The notes under the pieces are model-generated. The model ran no database searches, was not told the DNA's origin, and saw nothing but the letters and a program-made list of their open reading frames with translations. A DNA stretch of 7,420 nt from an uncultured bacterium (GTDB lineage Bacteria; Cyanobacteriota; Vampirovibrionia; Gastranaerophilales; Gastranaerophilaceae), in contig CAMAGQ010000081.1 of the NCBI GenBank assembly GCA_945833895.1, positions 1-7,420 of the forward strand, read 5' to 3'. The position numbers were made by a program, and so were the translations under genes. Below, in pieces: positions 1 through 6,155 of the stretch (position 1 is the stretch's first letter; the number at the start of each line of letters is the position of its first letter).

Positions 1-75
1 GTGTCCCAAGGTGAGAGGGTAATGTGAAATCGGGTCACTGGTGTGGCTTTGCTCCGTTCAAAATTTATCTTCTAT
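1..75. repeat. G-rich window edge, possible fragment of a dispersed intergenic repeat
   Basis: This stretch is visibly richer in G and C than the DNA that follows and has no convincing reading frame. Its first 20 bases contain TCCCA followed shortly by GAGGGT. The last hairpin of the window (7399-7419) also contains TCCCA followed by GAGGGT, with a similar spacing. The shared pattern suggests both edges belong to one family of short intergenic hairpin repeats. The element is cut by the window boundary, so its length and ends cannot be judged. Confidence is low because the match is short and G-rich. Confidence 0.25.
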
Positions 76-251
76 TCAAATATCAATGTTCGACAGTTTG
101 TCCGGCAGTAACCAGCCGGCGCCTTTTTCGTTAAGGCATACCCTCAACAAGTCCGCTATATCCGCACTACCCCCGTTTATAGAAGTAATGCAGATAAAAT
201 CTATTCAGTATTATAAAACTTCCCAAAATTTATCAATTCAATTATCCTCAT
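76..251 (-). pseudogene. frameshifted remnant of a small protein gene (unknown function)
   Basis: I do not recognise the family. On the minus strand an ATG at 249-251 opens a 16-codon frame (MRIIELINFGKFYNTE) that stops at 201-203. A second minus frame is open from 204 down to a TGA at 76-78, and reads naturally as protein (INGGSADIADLLRVCLNEKG, then AGWLLPDKLSNIDI) but has no start codon of its own. The two frames meet at 204. Restoring one base there joins them into a protein of about 59 residues. This suggests a small gene broken by a one-base deletion, or less likely a -1 programmed shift. The composition (GG, charged helix, GWLLPD) looks more protein-like than the overlapping plus-strand frame at 41-304. 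The ribosome binding site before the ATG is weak. Confidence 0.33.
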
Positions 252-495
252 TCGTTTATATTTTTGTTATACCCAATTTATTTGACAAAATAACATTAAA
301 CTAAAAAATTAATACTTTTAGGTTATTTTTTCTATCTCGAAATCGCCCAAACGTAACTATATCAACAAAAAATCACTCCGAAATTTTTGTAAAAATTTTG
401 TAATATTTTATTTTCCCTCTTTACATTTTTTAATATTTTAGCAATTTTTCCATTCAAAAAAACTTTATTCTATTGTAACAAGGGGAAATTTAAAA
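252..495. other. very AT-rich gene-free spacer
   Basis: No gene is supported here. The segment consists mostly of A and T tracts. The decamer TAATATTTTA occurs twice, at 401-410 and 431-440, exactly 30 bases apart, which may simply reflect composition. No G/C-rich hairpin followed by a T tract was found that would end transcription of the leftward glycosidase gene. A run of T on the minus strand (complement of the A run near 455-460) lacks a stable stem before it. Confidence 0.55.
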
Positions 496-573
496 ATGGG
501 AATATTATTAATTACTATAGAAGTTCTTGCAATTAGTGCATTATCAAAAGATTTGCTATGTCAAAACAGGTAG
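496..573 (+). CDS. possible 25-residue hydrophobic peptide
   Basis: The frame reads MGILLITIEVLAISALSKDL followed by LCQNR and a TAG stop. An AAGGGGA element ends at 485, ten bases before the ATG, and could serve as a ribosome binding site. The first 16 residues are almost all hydrophobic, enough for one membrane segment, and the tail carries Lys and Arg. The frame overlaps the last 18 bases of the GH57 gene tail to tail. Short hydrophobic peptides of this shape include type I toxins and small membrane proteins, but no antisense RNA or antitoxin is visible and the upstream promoter is weak (TATTCT near 466-471). Chance is a real alternative in such AT-rich DNA. Confidence 0.22.
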   Translation: MGILLITIEVLAISALSKDLLCQNR

Positions 574-2823
574 CGGCCTATTGACAGAAAGCACCATTTC
601 GTTTGGAATATAAAAGTCTTTAATGCCGTAATTCGCATTGACAAACAAAAATTCAAGAGTTTCACCGTTATTTATGCCTAACGTACTGAACGGGATTTTC
701 AAATCTAGCGTTTCATCGTACGCAGTTTCTATCGTTCTGGCTTCCTCAAGAACCCACATATCACCCGGAATCGCCTTAATCAGACGGATTAATTGCAGTT
801 TATTCTTTCTTATCGCAATCTGGAGTTCGTGGTGGAATTTCTCCATTGACACAGGCGAAATATTTTCGGTTTTATTTATCAAACGTACAGGCGACAAAGT
901 TTGTTTATTATCAGACTTCCTGAAATAAATATACATCTGGTAAGTTCTGTTTGAAAGTTCGGTATTTTCTCTGATATATCTATTCATGTTGAATTTGAGG
1001 TAGAAATTCTCTTCATCATTACCAAATCTGATTTTATCAAATAGTTTCGATTCTCTCAAAACAGGGCCGTCAGGAATTTCGATATATCCCGCATTGTTCC
1101 ATTCGTCATCAGCTCCGGCATTTTTGCCTGAAATTTCAGGTGTAATAAGTGATTTCGGGTACTTAGAAGGTTTTGCCGCACTGATATCAGACAAAGCGTC
1201 GTCCAAGAACTCAGGTGCATCTAATTCCAAGTAGCGGTACACGTTTTTCAGGTGTGTTCTGAACAGAAAATCAAAAATATTATCCCGTCCCGAGTCGTTC
1301 GGTTCGCCGTACCACCAGAACCAGTCACTGCCTTCGCATATCAAAAGTTCACGGTAGGCATCTTCGAGGTTAGGGTGGTTAGGTTCGCGTTTTGAAAACT
1401 GACTGAAATCCTCTTTAACCCGTTTTAAATACGTCCAAGCCAAGTCTTTCACCGGCTCATCAATCCACAACTTGAAATCTCTGTTAACCCACGAGCCTGA
1501 TGCAATCTTATCAAGCGGTTTATCTTCTTTTGTTTGGTTAAGATAATCCGAAACAAGAACTGTTTCAAGGGTTTCGTCCTCTGTTATAAGTGTGTACAAA
1601 GTTCTTAAAAAAGATTCGCCGTCTTCCAAATAGTTTTCCCAACAATTCTCCCCGTCAAGTGCAATGGTAAGCAAATGCTCATTATCAGGGGATGACAGGA
1701 TTTTACTTTGAATAATTTTTATACGGTCATAAAGGTCGTTTGCCGTAACAAGCGGGTTGTGGTTCTGGTACTCAAAACTAATCAGGTTAGGGATTGTGGC
1801 TTCTCTGAATATCATCTTAATGTCTGATTGCGGAGTTTTGAAATTATAGGTTTTTAGCAGGTGGTAAGGTTCGCTGATATAACCTTTAAAATCGTGTTCA
1901 AATTCAAATTTGATAGAGTTTGCAAGTATTCCTTCATCCGAAATTGACCATTTTACCCCGAGTTTTGAAAGCATGTTCAAGGTTTTTTTGCTTACGCAGT
2001 GTTCAGAAGGCCAAATTCCCTCAGGACGTTTACCGAAAACTTCTTCAATTCTATCAAGTGCCATTTTCGTTTGAAATTCGGCATCCTGTTCCATATTTAA
2101 TCCGCCTGTTTCATTGTCAGGCATAGGAGTCTTTTTGATGTTCTTGAAATCGACCAAAATCGGCAAAATCGGGTGATAATACGGACTTGTCATTACTTCG
2201 ATTTTGTTCTTTTTGATTAGTGATTTCACGGTCGGAACAATTTTTCTTATAATTTCTCTTTGAATTTCAATAATTCTTACCCTGTCTTCATCTGTGTAAT
2301 TTTTACCTTTTTTCAAAAGTTTTTTGAGTTCAGAATTACTGTTTCTAAAAGAAGAATCTATCCAAACAAGGTTAAAAAGTGCAGTCAAATCGGCATATTC
2401 CTGATTGGTTAAAACGGAAATATCGTTGGTGCCTTCTGTTTGAACAACCGAATACAATCTATGGTACTCTTCGTTTGGAAGTATCATTGTTTGGTAATTT
2501 GCATCAAAAAAGTTTGTCAGGATAAAGAGTTTATCTTCATCGTTCAATTTGTCGGCGGGTTTAATCGTTAATCTTGAATGAATGTCGTGAGTGTTGTTTT
2601 CGCCGTAATTAATGATTGCATCGACAAGTACGGGTACGAAATTGAAATTGAGTTTTAGTTTGTCGAATTTTTTAACCCACAAAACCATGTCGAGATAATC
2701 TTTCACGGCATGAAGTCTTACCCATGGCATTAAATAATCGCCGTTCTGCCCGAGTTGGTAAACAGGCTGGTGCATGTGCCAGCAAAACGCTATAGATAAT
2801 TTTTTCGACTGACTCATCATCAT
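556..2823 (-). CDS. glycoside hydrolase family 57 protein (alpha-amylase/glucanotransferase type) with C-terminal beta-rich domain
   Basis: GH57 enzymes cleave or transfer alpha-glucan chains by a retaining mechanism on a seven-stranded barrel. The family signatures are present: HMHQP at 16-20 (region 1), GIWPSEH at 269-275 with Glu274 as the expected nucleophile, and IALDGEN at 387-393 with Asp390 as the expected acid/base. GSDWFWWYGE (498-507), aromatic-rich, closes the catalytic part. Residues about 560-755, beginning near the EWNNAGYIEIPDG segment, look beta-rich and may be a carbohydrate-binding or DOMON/CBM9-like module. No signal peptide is present, so the enzyme is probably cytoplasmic, acting on glycogen-like polymers. 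The gene opens with three ATG codons. The first (2821-2823) is preferred because AAAGGA lies 11 bases before it and an in-frame stop precedes it. Exact specificity (amylase, glucanotransferase, pullulanase or other) cannot be read from sequence. The gene stands alone and is divergent from the symporter operon. Confidence 0.95.
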   Translation of the reverse strand: MMMSQSKKLSIAFCWHMHQPVYQLGQNGDYLMPWVRLHAVKDYLDMVLWVKKFDKLKLNFNFVPVLVDAIINYGENNTHDIHSRLTIKPADKLNDEDKLFILTNFFDANYQTMILPNEEYHRLYSVVQTEGTNDISVLTNQEYADLTALFNLVWIDSSFRNSNSELKKLLKKGKNYTDEDRVRIIEIQREIIRKIVPTVKSLIKKNKIEVMTSPYYHPILPILVDFKNIKKTPMPDNETGGLNMEQDAEFQTKMALDRIEEVFGKRPEGIWPSEHCVSKKTLNMLSKLGVKWSISDEGILANSIKFEFEHDFKGYISEPYHLLKTYNFKTPQSDIKMIFREATIPNLISFEYQNHNPLVTANDLYDRIKIIQSKILSSPDNEHLLTIALDGENCWENYLEDGESFLRTLYTLITEDETLETVLVSDYLNQTKEDKPLDKIASGSWVNRDFKLWIDEPVKDLAWTYLKRVKEDFSQFSKREPNHPNLEDAYRELLICEGSDWFWWYGEPNDSGRDNIFDFLFRTHLKNVYRYLELDAPEFLDDALSDISAAKPSKYPKSLITPEISGKNAGADDEWNNAGYIEIPDGPVLRESKLFDKIRFGNDEENFYLKFNMNRYIRENTELSNRTYQMYIYFRKSDNKQTLSPVRLINKTENISPVSMEKFHHELQIAIRKNKLQLIRLIKAIPGDMWVLEEARTIETAYDETLDLKIPFSTLGINNGETLEFLFVNANYGIKDFYIPNEMVLSVNRPLPVLT

Positions 2824-2834
2824 ACTTAACTCTA

Positions 2835-2873
2835 TCCTTTACTTTATTGTAGCATTTAAAAATTTATAGACAA
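2835..2873 (-). promoter_or_regulatory. predicted promoter and ribosome binding site of the GH57 gene
   Basis: On the minus strand a TACAAT -10 box (2846-2851) is preceded by TGC, giving an extended -10. TTGTCT (2868-2873) sits 16 bases upstream as a -35 with four of six consensus bases. The AAAGGA ribosome binding site is at 2835-2840, so the leader would be very short. This is a prediction by eye from consensus. Confidence 0.5.
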
Positions 2874-2893
2874 GCACATGAAATATCAATAAG

Positions 2894-2910
2894 TGTAACA
2901 GTTGTTAACA
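2894..2910. promoter_or_regulatory. imperfect dyad in the divergent intergenic region, possible operator
   Basis: TGTAACA and TGTTAACA lie two bases apart as an imperfect inverted repeat, and the second half is itself an 8-base palindrome. The site lies about 30 bases upstream of the symporter -10 box and on the far side of the GH57 -35. A regulator bound here could touch both promoters. AT-rich palindromes arise easily by chance, so this is tentative. Confidence 0.2.
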
Positions 2911-2936
2911 TCATTTAACCCGATTTTATATGTTTT

Positions 2937-2945
2937 TGCTATACT
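2937..2945 (+). promoter_or_regulatory. extended -10 promoter of the symporter operon
   Basis: TGCTATACT is a clear extended -10 element (TG at 2937-2938, TATACT at 2940-2945). No good -35 lies at the usual distance (TTAACC at 2915-2920 is 19 bases away), as is common for extended -10 promoters. It predicts a start near 2952 and a leader of about 60 bases. Confidence 0.5.
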
Positions 2946-2951
2946 GTTAGT

Positions 2952-3011
2952 AATATTGGTTGGAATTTACCCTGTAGGGGAAGCCGATTGTAATTCTGAA
3001 AGGATGATAGA
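2952..3011 (+). promoter_or_regulatory. symporter leader with possible fold next to the ribosome binding site
   Basis: Bases 2960-2967 can pair with 2992-2999 (core GAATT/AATTC, extended by G-U pairs), enclosing a small CCC-TGTA-GGG hairpin at 2970-2979. The outer stem ends at the start of the GAAAGGA ribosome binding site (2998-3004, seven bases before the ATG). The fold is modest, and no known riboswitch class was recognised; the leader is too short for a glycine riboswitch. Confidence 0.25.
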
Positions 3012-4622
3012 ATGAAAAAAATTTTAGGTTTAGTAATATCACTATTGTTTAGTATTCAACAAGCGGGAGCAATGAGCGTAGATGCTTTTATGGACAAACA
3101 TATTGCTCCGATATCTGATTTTGTTGCAAATTTGATATTCTTTCCTGTTTCAATTTGCGGAAATAAAATTCCGTTAATCATATTCTGGATACTTATTGCC
3201 GGAATATTTTTCACCATATATTATAGAGGAATCGCGGTTTGGGGATTTAAACACGCAATCGATTTGATTACAAAACCTTCTCACACCGGAGCAAAAGACG
3301 GTAATTGCGGTGAAGTTTCATCGTTTCAGGCACTGGCGACAGCATTGTCAGGAACAATCGGTATCGGAAGTATTGCGGGTGTTGCAATATCAATTTCAAT
3401 CGGCGGGCCGGGGGCAGCGTTCTGGATTTTCGCAGGTGCTCTTTTAGGAATGTCAATAAAATTCGTAGAAGCTACACTTGCCGTAAAATACAGAAGATTT
3501 AACACTGACGGTTCAATTTCAGGCGGCCCTATGCACTATATCGCACACGGTTTGACAAGAAAAAATATGCGTTGGTTAGGACAGCCGTTGTCGGTTATCT
3601 TCGCGATTTTATGTATCGGCGGAGGTATTACAGGCGGCAACATGATTCAAATTAACCAATCTGCTCACCAGTTGTTATTCATAACTGGCGGAGCAGGACA
3701 CAGTTTCATGGACGGTTACGTTTGGATTTTCGGACTTATCGTTGCTATTGTTATCGGTTTGGTTGTTATGGGCGGGATTAAAAGTATCGCAAAGGTTACA
3801 ACCGTTCTTGTTCCGACAATGTGCGTATTATATATCGTTTCAGGCTTAATCGTTATTTGTGCTCATATCACAAATATTCCAAGTGCATTAGTGTTAATTC
3901 TTAAAGAAGCCTTTCACCCTACTGCTGTTGCAGGCGGTGTGTTCGGAACGATTATTATTGGTTTAAGACGTTCTGTTCAGTCAAATGAGGCAGGAACAGG
4001 TGCAGCGGCTATCGTTTACGCTACCGCTCAAACGAAAGAAGCTGTATCTCAAGGTTTTGTAGCCTTATTGGAAACATTTTTAACAGGTATTCTTTGCTTG
4101 TTCACATCTTTTGCAATTATATTTTCAGGTGTTCTTGAAAATACTGCTATCGGTAAAATTTCAGGAATTGAACTTGCCTCAAACGCTTTCCAATCAGTAA
4201 TTCCGTTCTTCCCGTACATCTTGTCATTGATTGCAATTTTGTTTGCTTTATCAACCTTGATTTCTTGGGCATATTACGGTCAGAAGGCTTGGACATTCCT
4301 TCTTGGTGAAGGCAAGAAAAGAGTTATGACTTTCAATATAATCTATTGCGTATTCATTGTTATCGGTTCGGTTATGAACGTTCAATCGGTAATCAATATT
4401 ACTGATGCAATGATGATTGCAATGTGTGTGCCAAACGTAATTGTACTGTACGTTTTAGCACCTGAAGTTAAGAAAGATTTAAGACTGTATTGTCGTAAAT
4501 ACAATTTAGGCAGATTTATATATTCAAAATGGTTCAAAGACGAACCTGCTAAGGTTGAAGTAAAATCAGAAGTTGAAGAAATTCCTGAATTTGTTGAAGT
4601 TAACGTGGAGGATAACAAATAA
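3012..4622 (+). CDS. sodium:alanine/glycine symporter, AGCS family
   Basis: AGCS carriers import alanine, glycine or related small amino acids with Na+ and share the LeuT fold. The family signatures are clear: the glycine-rich TM1 region GTIGIGSIAGVA (114-125), GGPGAAFW (131-138) leading into the LLGMSIKFVE helix, SGGPMHYIAHGL (170-181), GGGITGGNMIQINQ (203-216) and SNEAGTGAAAIVYATA (324-339). There are about ten or eleven hydrophobic segments in total. Two features differ from the common form. The N-terminus resembles a cleavable signal peptide (Lys-Lys, hydrophobic core, AGA at 18-20), and TM1 has Ser120 where the usual motif has Asn (GNIAGVA). A charged acidic tail (about 511-536) follows the last helix. 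The start is supported by GAAAGGA seven bases upstream. It is the first gene of a three-gene unit with the ACT and YkgJ genes. Substrate choice between alanine, glycine and others is not readable. Confidence 0.93.
   Translation: MKKILGLVISLLFSIQQAGAMSVDAFMDKHIAPISDFVANLIFFPVSICGNKIPLIIFWILIAGIFFTIYYRGIAVWGFKHAIDLITKPSHTGAKDGNCGEVSSFQALATALSGTIGIGSIAGVAISISIGGPGAAFWIFAGALLGMSIKFVEATLAVKYRRFNTDGSISGGPMHYIAHGLTRKNMRWLGQPLSVIFAILCIGGGITGGNMIQINQSAHQLLFITGGAGHSFMDGYVWIFGLIVAIVIGLVVMGGIKSIAKVTTVLVPTMCVLYIVSGLIVICAHITNIPSALVLILKEAFHPTAVAGGVFGTIIIGLRRSVQSNEAGTGAAAIVYATAQTKEAVSQGFVALLETFLTGILCLFTSFAIIFSGVLENTAIGKISGIELASNAFQSVIPFFPYILSLIAILFALSTLISWAYYGQKAWTFLLGEGKKRVMTFNIIYCVFIVIGSVMNVQSVINITDAMMIAMCVPNVIVLYVLAPEVKKDLRLYCRKYNLGRFIYSKWFKDEPAKVEVKSEVEEIPEFVEVNVEDNK
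4607..4612 (+). promoter_or_regulatory. strong ribosome binding site for the ACT-domain gene, inside the symporter gene
   Basis: GGAGGA lies nine bases before the ATG at 4622 and within the last codons of the symporter gene. With the TAATG stop/start overlap it supports coupled translation of the two proteins. Confidence 0.7.
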
Positions 4623-4897
4623 TGGCAAATCAAATTATTGTAACAGTATTTGGTGCGGATAAAGTTGGTATCGTCGCAGAAGTTACTTCGGTTTTGGCAA
4701 AATATGAAATTAATATTGAAGATATTAAACAAACCTTGATGCAGGGACATTTTGTAATGTTTATGCTTTGCGACATCGAAAAATCGAAATATACGTTTAA
4801 AGAAATCAAAGAAGCCCTAATCGGAAAAGGAACAGAAATGGGCATGGAAATTTGGGTTCAAAAAAAAGAAATCGTTGATAACATGCATAAAATATAA
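4622..4897 (+). CDS. stand-alone ACT-domain protein, UPF0237 type
   Basis: The protein is 91 residues and is a single ACT domain (beta-alpha-beta-beta-alpha-beta). Typical residues are GADKVGIVAEVTSVLAKYEI at 11-30, followed by NIEDIKQT (31-38) and QGHFVMFML (41-49). In ACT domains the glycine-containing turn at 11-16 and the Asn after the first helix (Asn31) lie where amino-acid ligands bind between subunits. Single-domain ACT proteins of this type are thought to be small sensors or regulators, but the cellular role of the UPF0237 group is not established. Elsewhere this family is often encoded beside a UPF0210 protein. No such partner is present here; it sits directly behind an amino-acid symporter, its ATG overlapping the symporter TAA by one base. 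A role in sensing the transported amino acid is inference from position only. Confidence 0.9.
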   Translation: MANQIIVTVFGADKVGIVAEVTSVLAKYEINIEDIKQTLMQGHFVMFMLCDIEKSKYTFKEIKEALIGKGTEMGMEIWVQKKEIVDNMHKI

Positions 4898-4900
4898 ATC

Positions 4901-5335
4901 ATGCTCGACCTGCTAAAATCAATACTTTACGAATATTTATCATATTTTGTACCCGAGAAAATGTCCTACGAGATTACCGGAGAGTGCAAAAAATGCGGAA
5001 AATGCTGTAATTATATGTACAGCGTTGATACCTACACGGAAGATGAATTTAAGTTCATGCAGAAACTTTTTCCCGCATACAAAAGATTTTATATAAAAGG
5101 CAAAGACGAAGACGGCAACTTCATCTTCGCCTGCAAACTCGTAACCCCCGAAGGGTTATGTTCGGATTACAAACACCGCCCAAGAATGTGCAGAAATTAC
5201 CCCGTCAAAAGGATTTTTTACCCCGCAAAACTCCACGAAGGCTGCGGTTACAAGATTAATATTAAAAAATTTGACGAGTATCTCAAGGAAAATTCAACGC
5301 AAGAGAATGAAACAACTTCCGACAATCATGATTAA
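4901..5335 (+). CDS. YkgJ-family cysteine cluster protein (CxxCxxCC)
   Basis: The defining motif CKKCGKCC is at 29-36, giving Cys29, Cys32, Cys35 and Cys36. Further Cys residues at 78, 87, 97 and 115 lie in CSDYKHRPRMCRNYP and HEGCGY, the usual second half of the YkgJ family (PF03692), proposed to bind zinc or an iron-sulfur cluster. The biochemical function of the family is not settled. Length (144 residues) is normal. The gene starts three bases after the ACT gene stop and has no clear ribosome binding site, so coupling to upstream translation is likely. An internal Met21 is a possible alternative start, but the first 20 residues form a plausible helix. The last 14 residues are polar, low complexity and overlap the end of the opposing eamA-type gene by 42 bases. 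Confidence 0.88.
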   Translation: MLDLLKSILYEYLSYFVPEKMSYEITGECKKCGKCCNYMYSVDTYTEDEFKFMQKLFPAYKRFYIKGKDEDGNFIFACKLVTPEGLCSDYKHRPRMCRNYPVKRIFYPAKLHEGCGYKINIKKFDEYLKENSTQENETTSDNHD

Positions 5336-6151
5336 TGCTCCGAGAAGTTTCTTTGTAATATTTCGTTCACGGAAAAATTTCCACCCGAATACCACAGAAA
5401 CAAGGCTTGAAAGCTGAAACAACGCAAGCGATAAACCAACATCCAGTTGTTTAAATACTATATTTGTGGAAAACTGCATCAAACCTAAGCCCGCTGCGAT
5501 TAAAAAGGTAAAGGAAAGACTTTTTAAAGAGAGTTTCACAAATTTTACTCTAAACACGACAAGTAAAACCGCCGAAAACAACAACCCTGAAAAACACCAC
5601 AGGATAAAGGATTCCGCAACCGACGACATTAAAATAATCTTTTTTAAAACGACCGCTTCGCTTCCTGTGAACAATAATGCCAAAAATCTCAGCATTACGT
5701 CTTTTCGCTTGAATACAGAGAGTTGGAACCCGCCGTCTAAGGTATCAAAGATATACCAACTCCCCGCAATTATAAGCAAAACACCCAAAACTTCGATAGC
5801 AGAAGGGATTTCGCCGAGTAAAACCATTGCTAGAACAAGCCCGACAACGCATTTGTAGGAGTTAATAGGTCCAAGTACGGACATTTCGCCTTGTTGCAGT
5901 GCTTTTATAAGACAAACAGACCCGAGAGTACATAAAATTCCCGCTAAACAAACATATCCCCAGAAATTTACCCCGTAATTTCCCCACGAATAACAGGCAA
6001 TCGCAGGATAAATACAGAACAAACTCAAAAACGCATAAGAATACAAATTTATCAAGATTGCGGAATATTCGGCAGACAAAATTTTCTGCAAAAAGTTTGC
6101 AAACGGGTTTGATAAAATTCTTACAAACAAGGCAAGAACCGTGGTGAACAT
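5294..6151 (-). CDS. EamA/DMT-family permease
   Basis: Drug/metabolite transporters of the EamA type have ten membrane helices formed by two repeated five-helix halves. That pattern is visible in this 285-residue protein. The first half ends with ALQQGEMSVLGPINSYKCVV (84-103) and GEIPSAIEVLGVLLIIAGSW (113-132). The second ends with LDVGLSLALFQLSSLVSVVF (236-255), FFRERNITKKLLGALIMIVG (259-278) and a final Arg. The N-terminus SNPFANFLQK (14-23) is typical for the family. The substrate is unknown; members export amino acids, nucleotide sugars or other metabolites. The gene begins four bases after the stop of corA, with only a weak AAAGG 14 bases upstream, so it is probably co-transcribed and translationally dependent on corA. 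Its end overlaps the convergent YkgJ gene. Confidence 0.9.
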   Translation of the reverse strand: MFTTVLALFVRILSNPFANFLQKILSAEYSAILINLYSYAFLSLFCIYPAIACYSWGNYGVNFWGYVCLAGILCTLGSVCLIKALQQGEMSVLGPINSYKCVVGLVLAMVLLGEIPSAIEVLGVLLIIAGSWYIFDTLDGGFQLSVFKRKDVMLRFLALLFTGSEAVVLKKIILMSSVAESFILWCFSGLLFSAVLLVVFRVKFVKLSLKSLSFTFLIAAGLGLMQFSTNIVFKQLDVGLSLALFQLSSLVSVVFGWKFFRERNITKKLLGALIMIVGSCFILLR

Positions 6152-6155
6152 TGGT

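Noticed and set aside
41..304. Plus-strand open frame of 87 codons
   Set aside because: No ribosome binding site, odd composition (Ser, Ile, Leu rich), and the opposite strand reads as a better protein over 79-204.
638..928. Plus-strand frame opposite the GH57 gene
   Set aside because: Lies wholly within a confident conserved gene and shows no family features.
1920..2126. Second plus-strand frame opposite the GH57 gene
   Set aside because: It is antisense to the catalytic region with the conserved WPSEH motif and has no start signal.
2946..3011. Glycine riboswitch upstream of the symporter
   Set aside because: Considered because AGCS genes often carry one, but the leader is only about 60 bases and lacks the conserved core.
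4382..4845. Minus-strand frames opposite the symporter end and the ACT gene
   Set aside because: The plus-strand proteins match known families; these are shadows without ribosome binding sites.
5466..5858. 130-codon plus-strand frame opposite the EamA gene
   Set aside because: Lys, Thr and Asn rich translation is the mirror of a hydrophobic membrane protein and is not a real protein.
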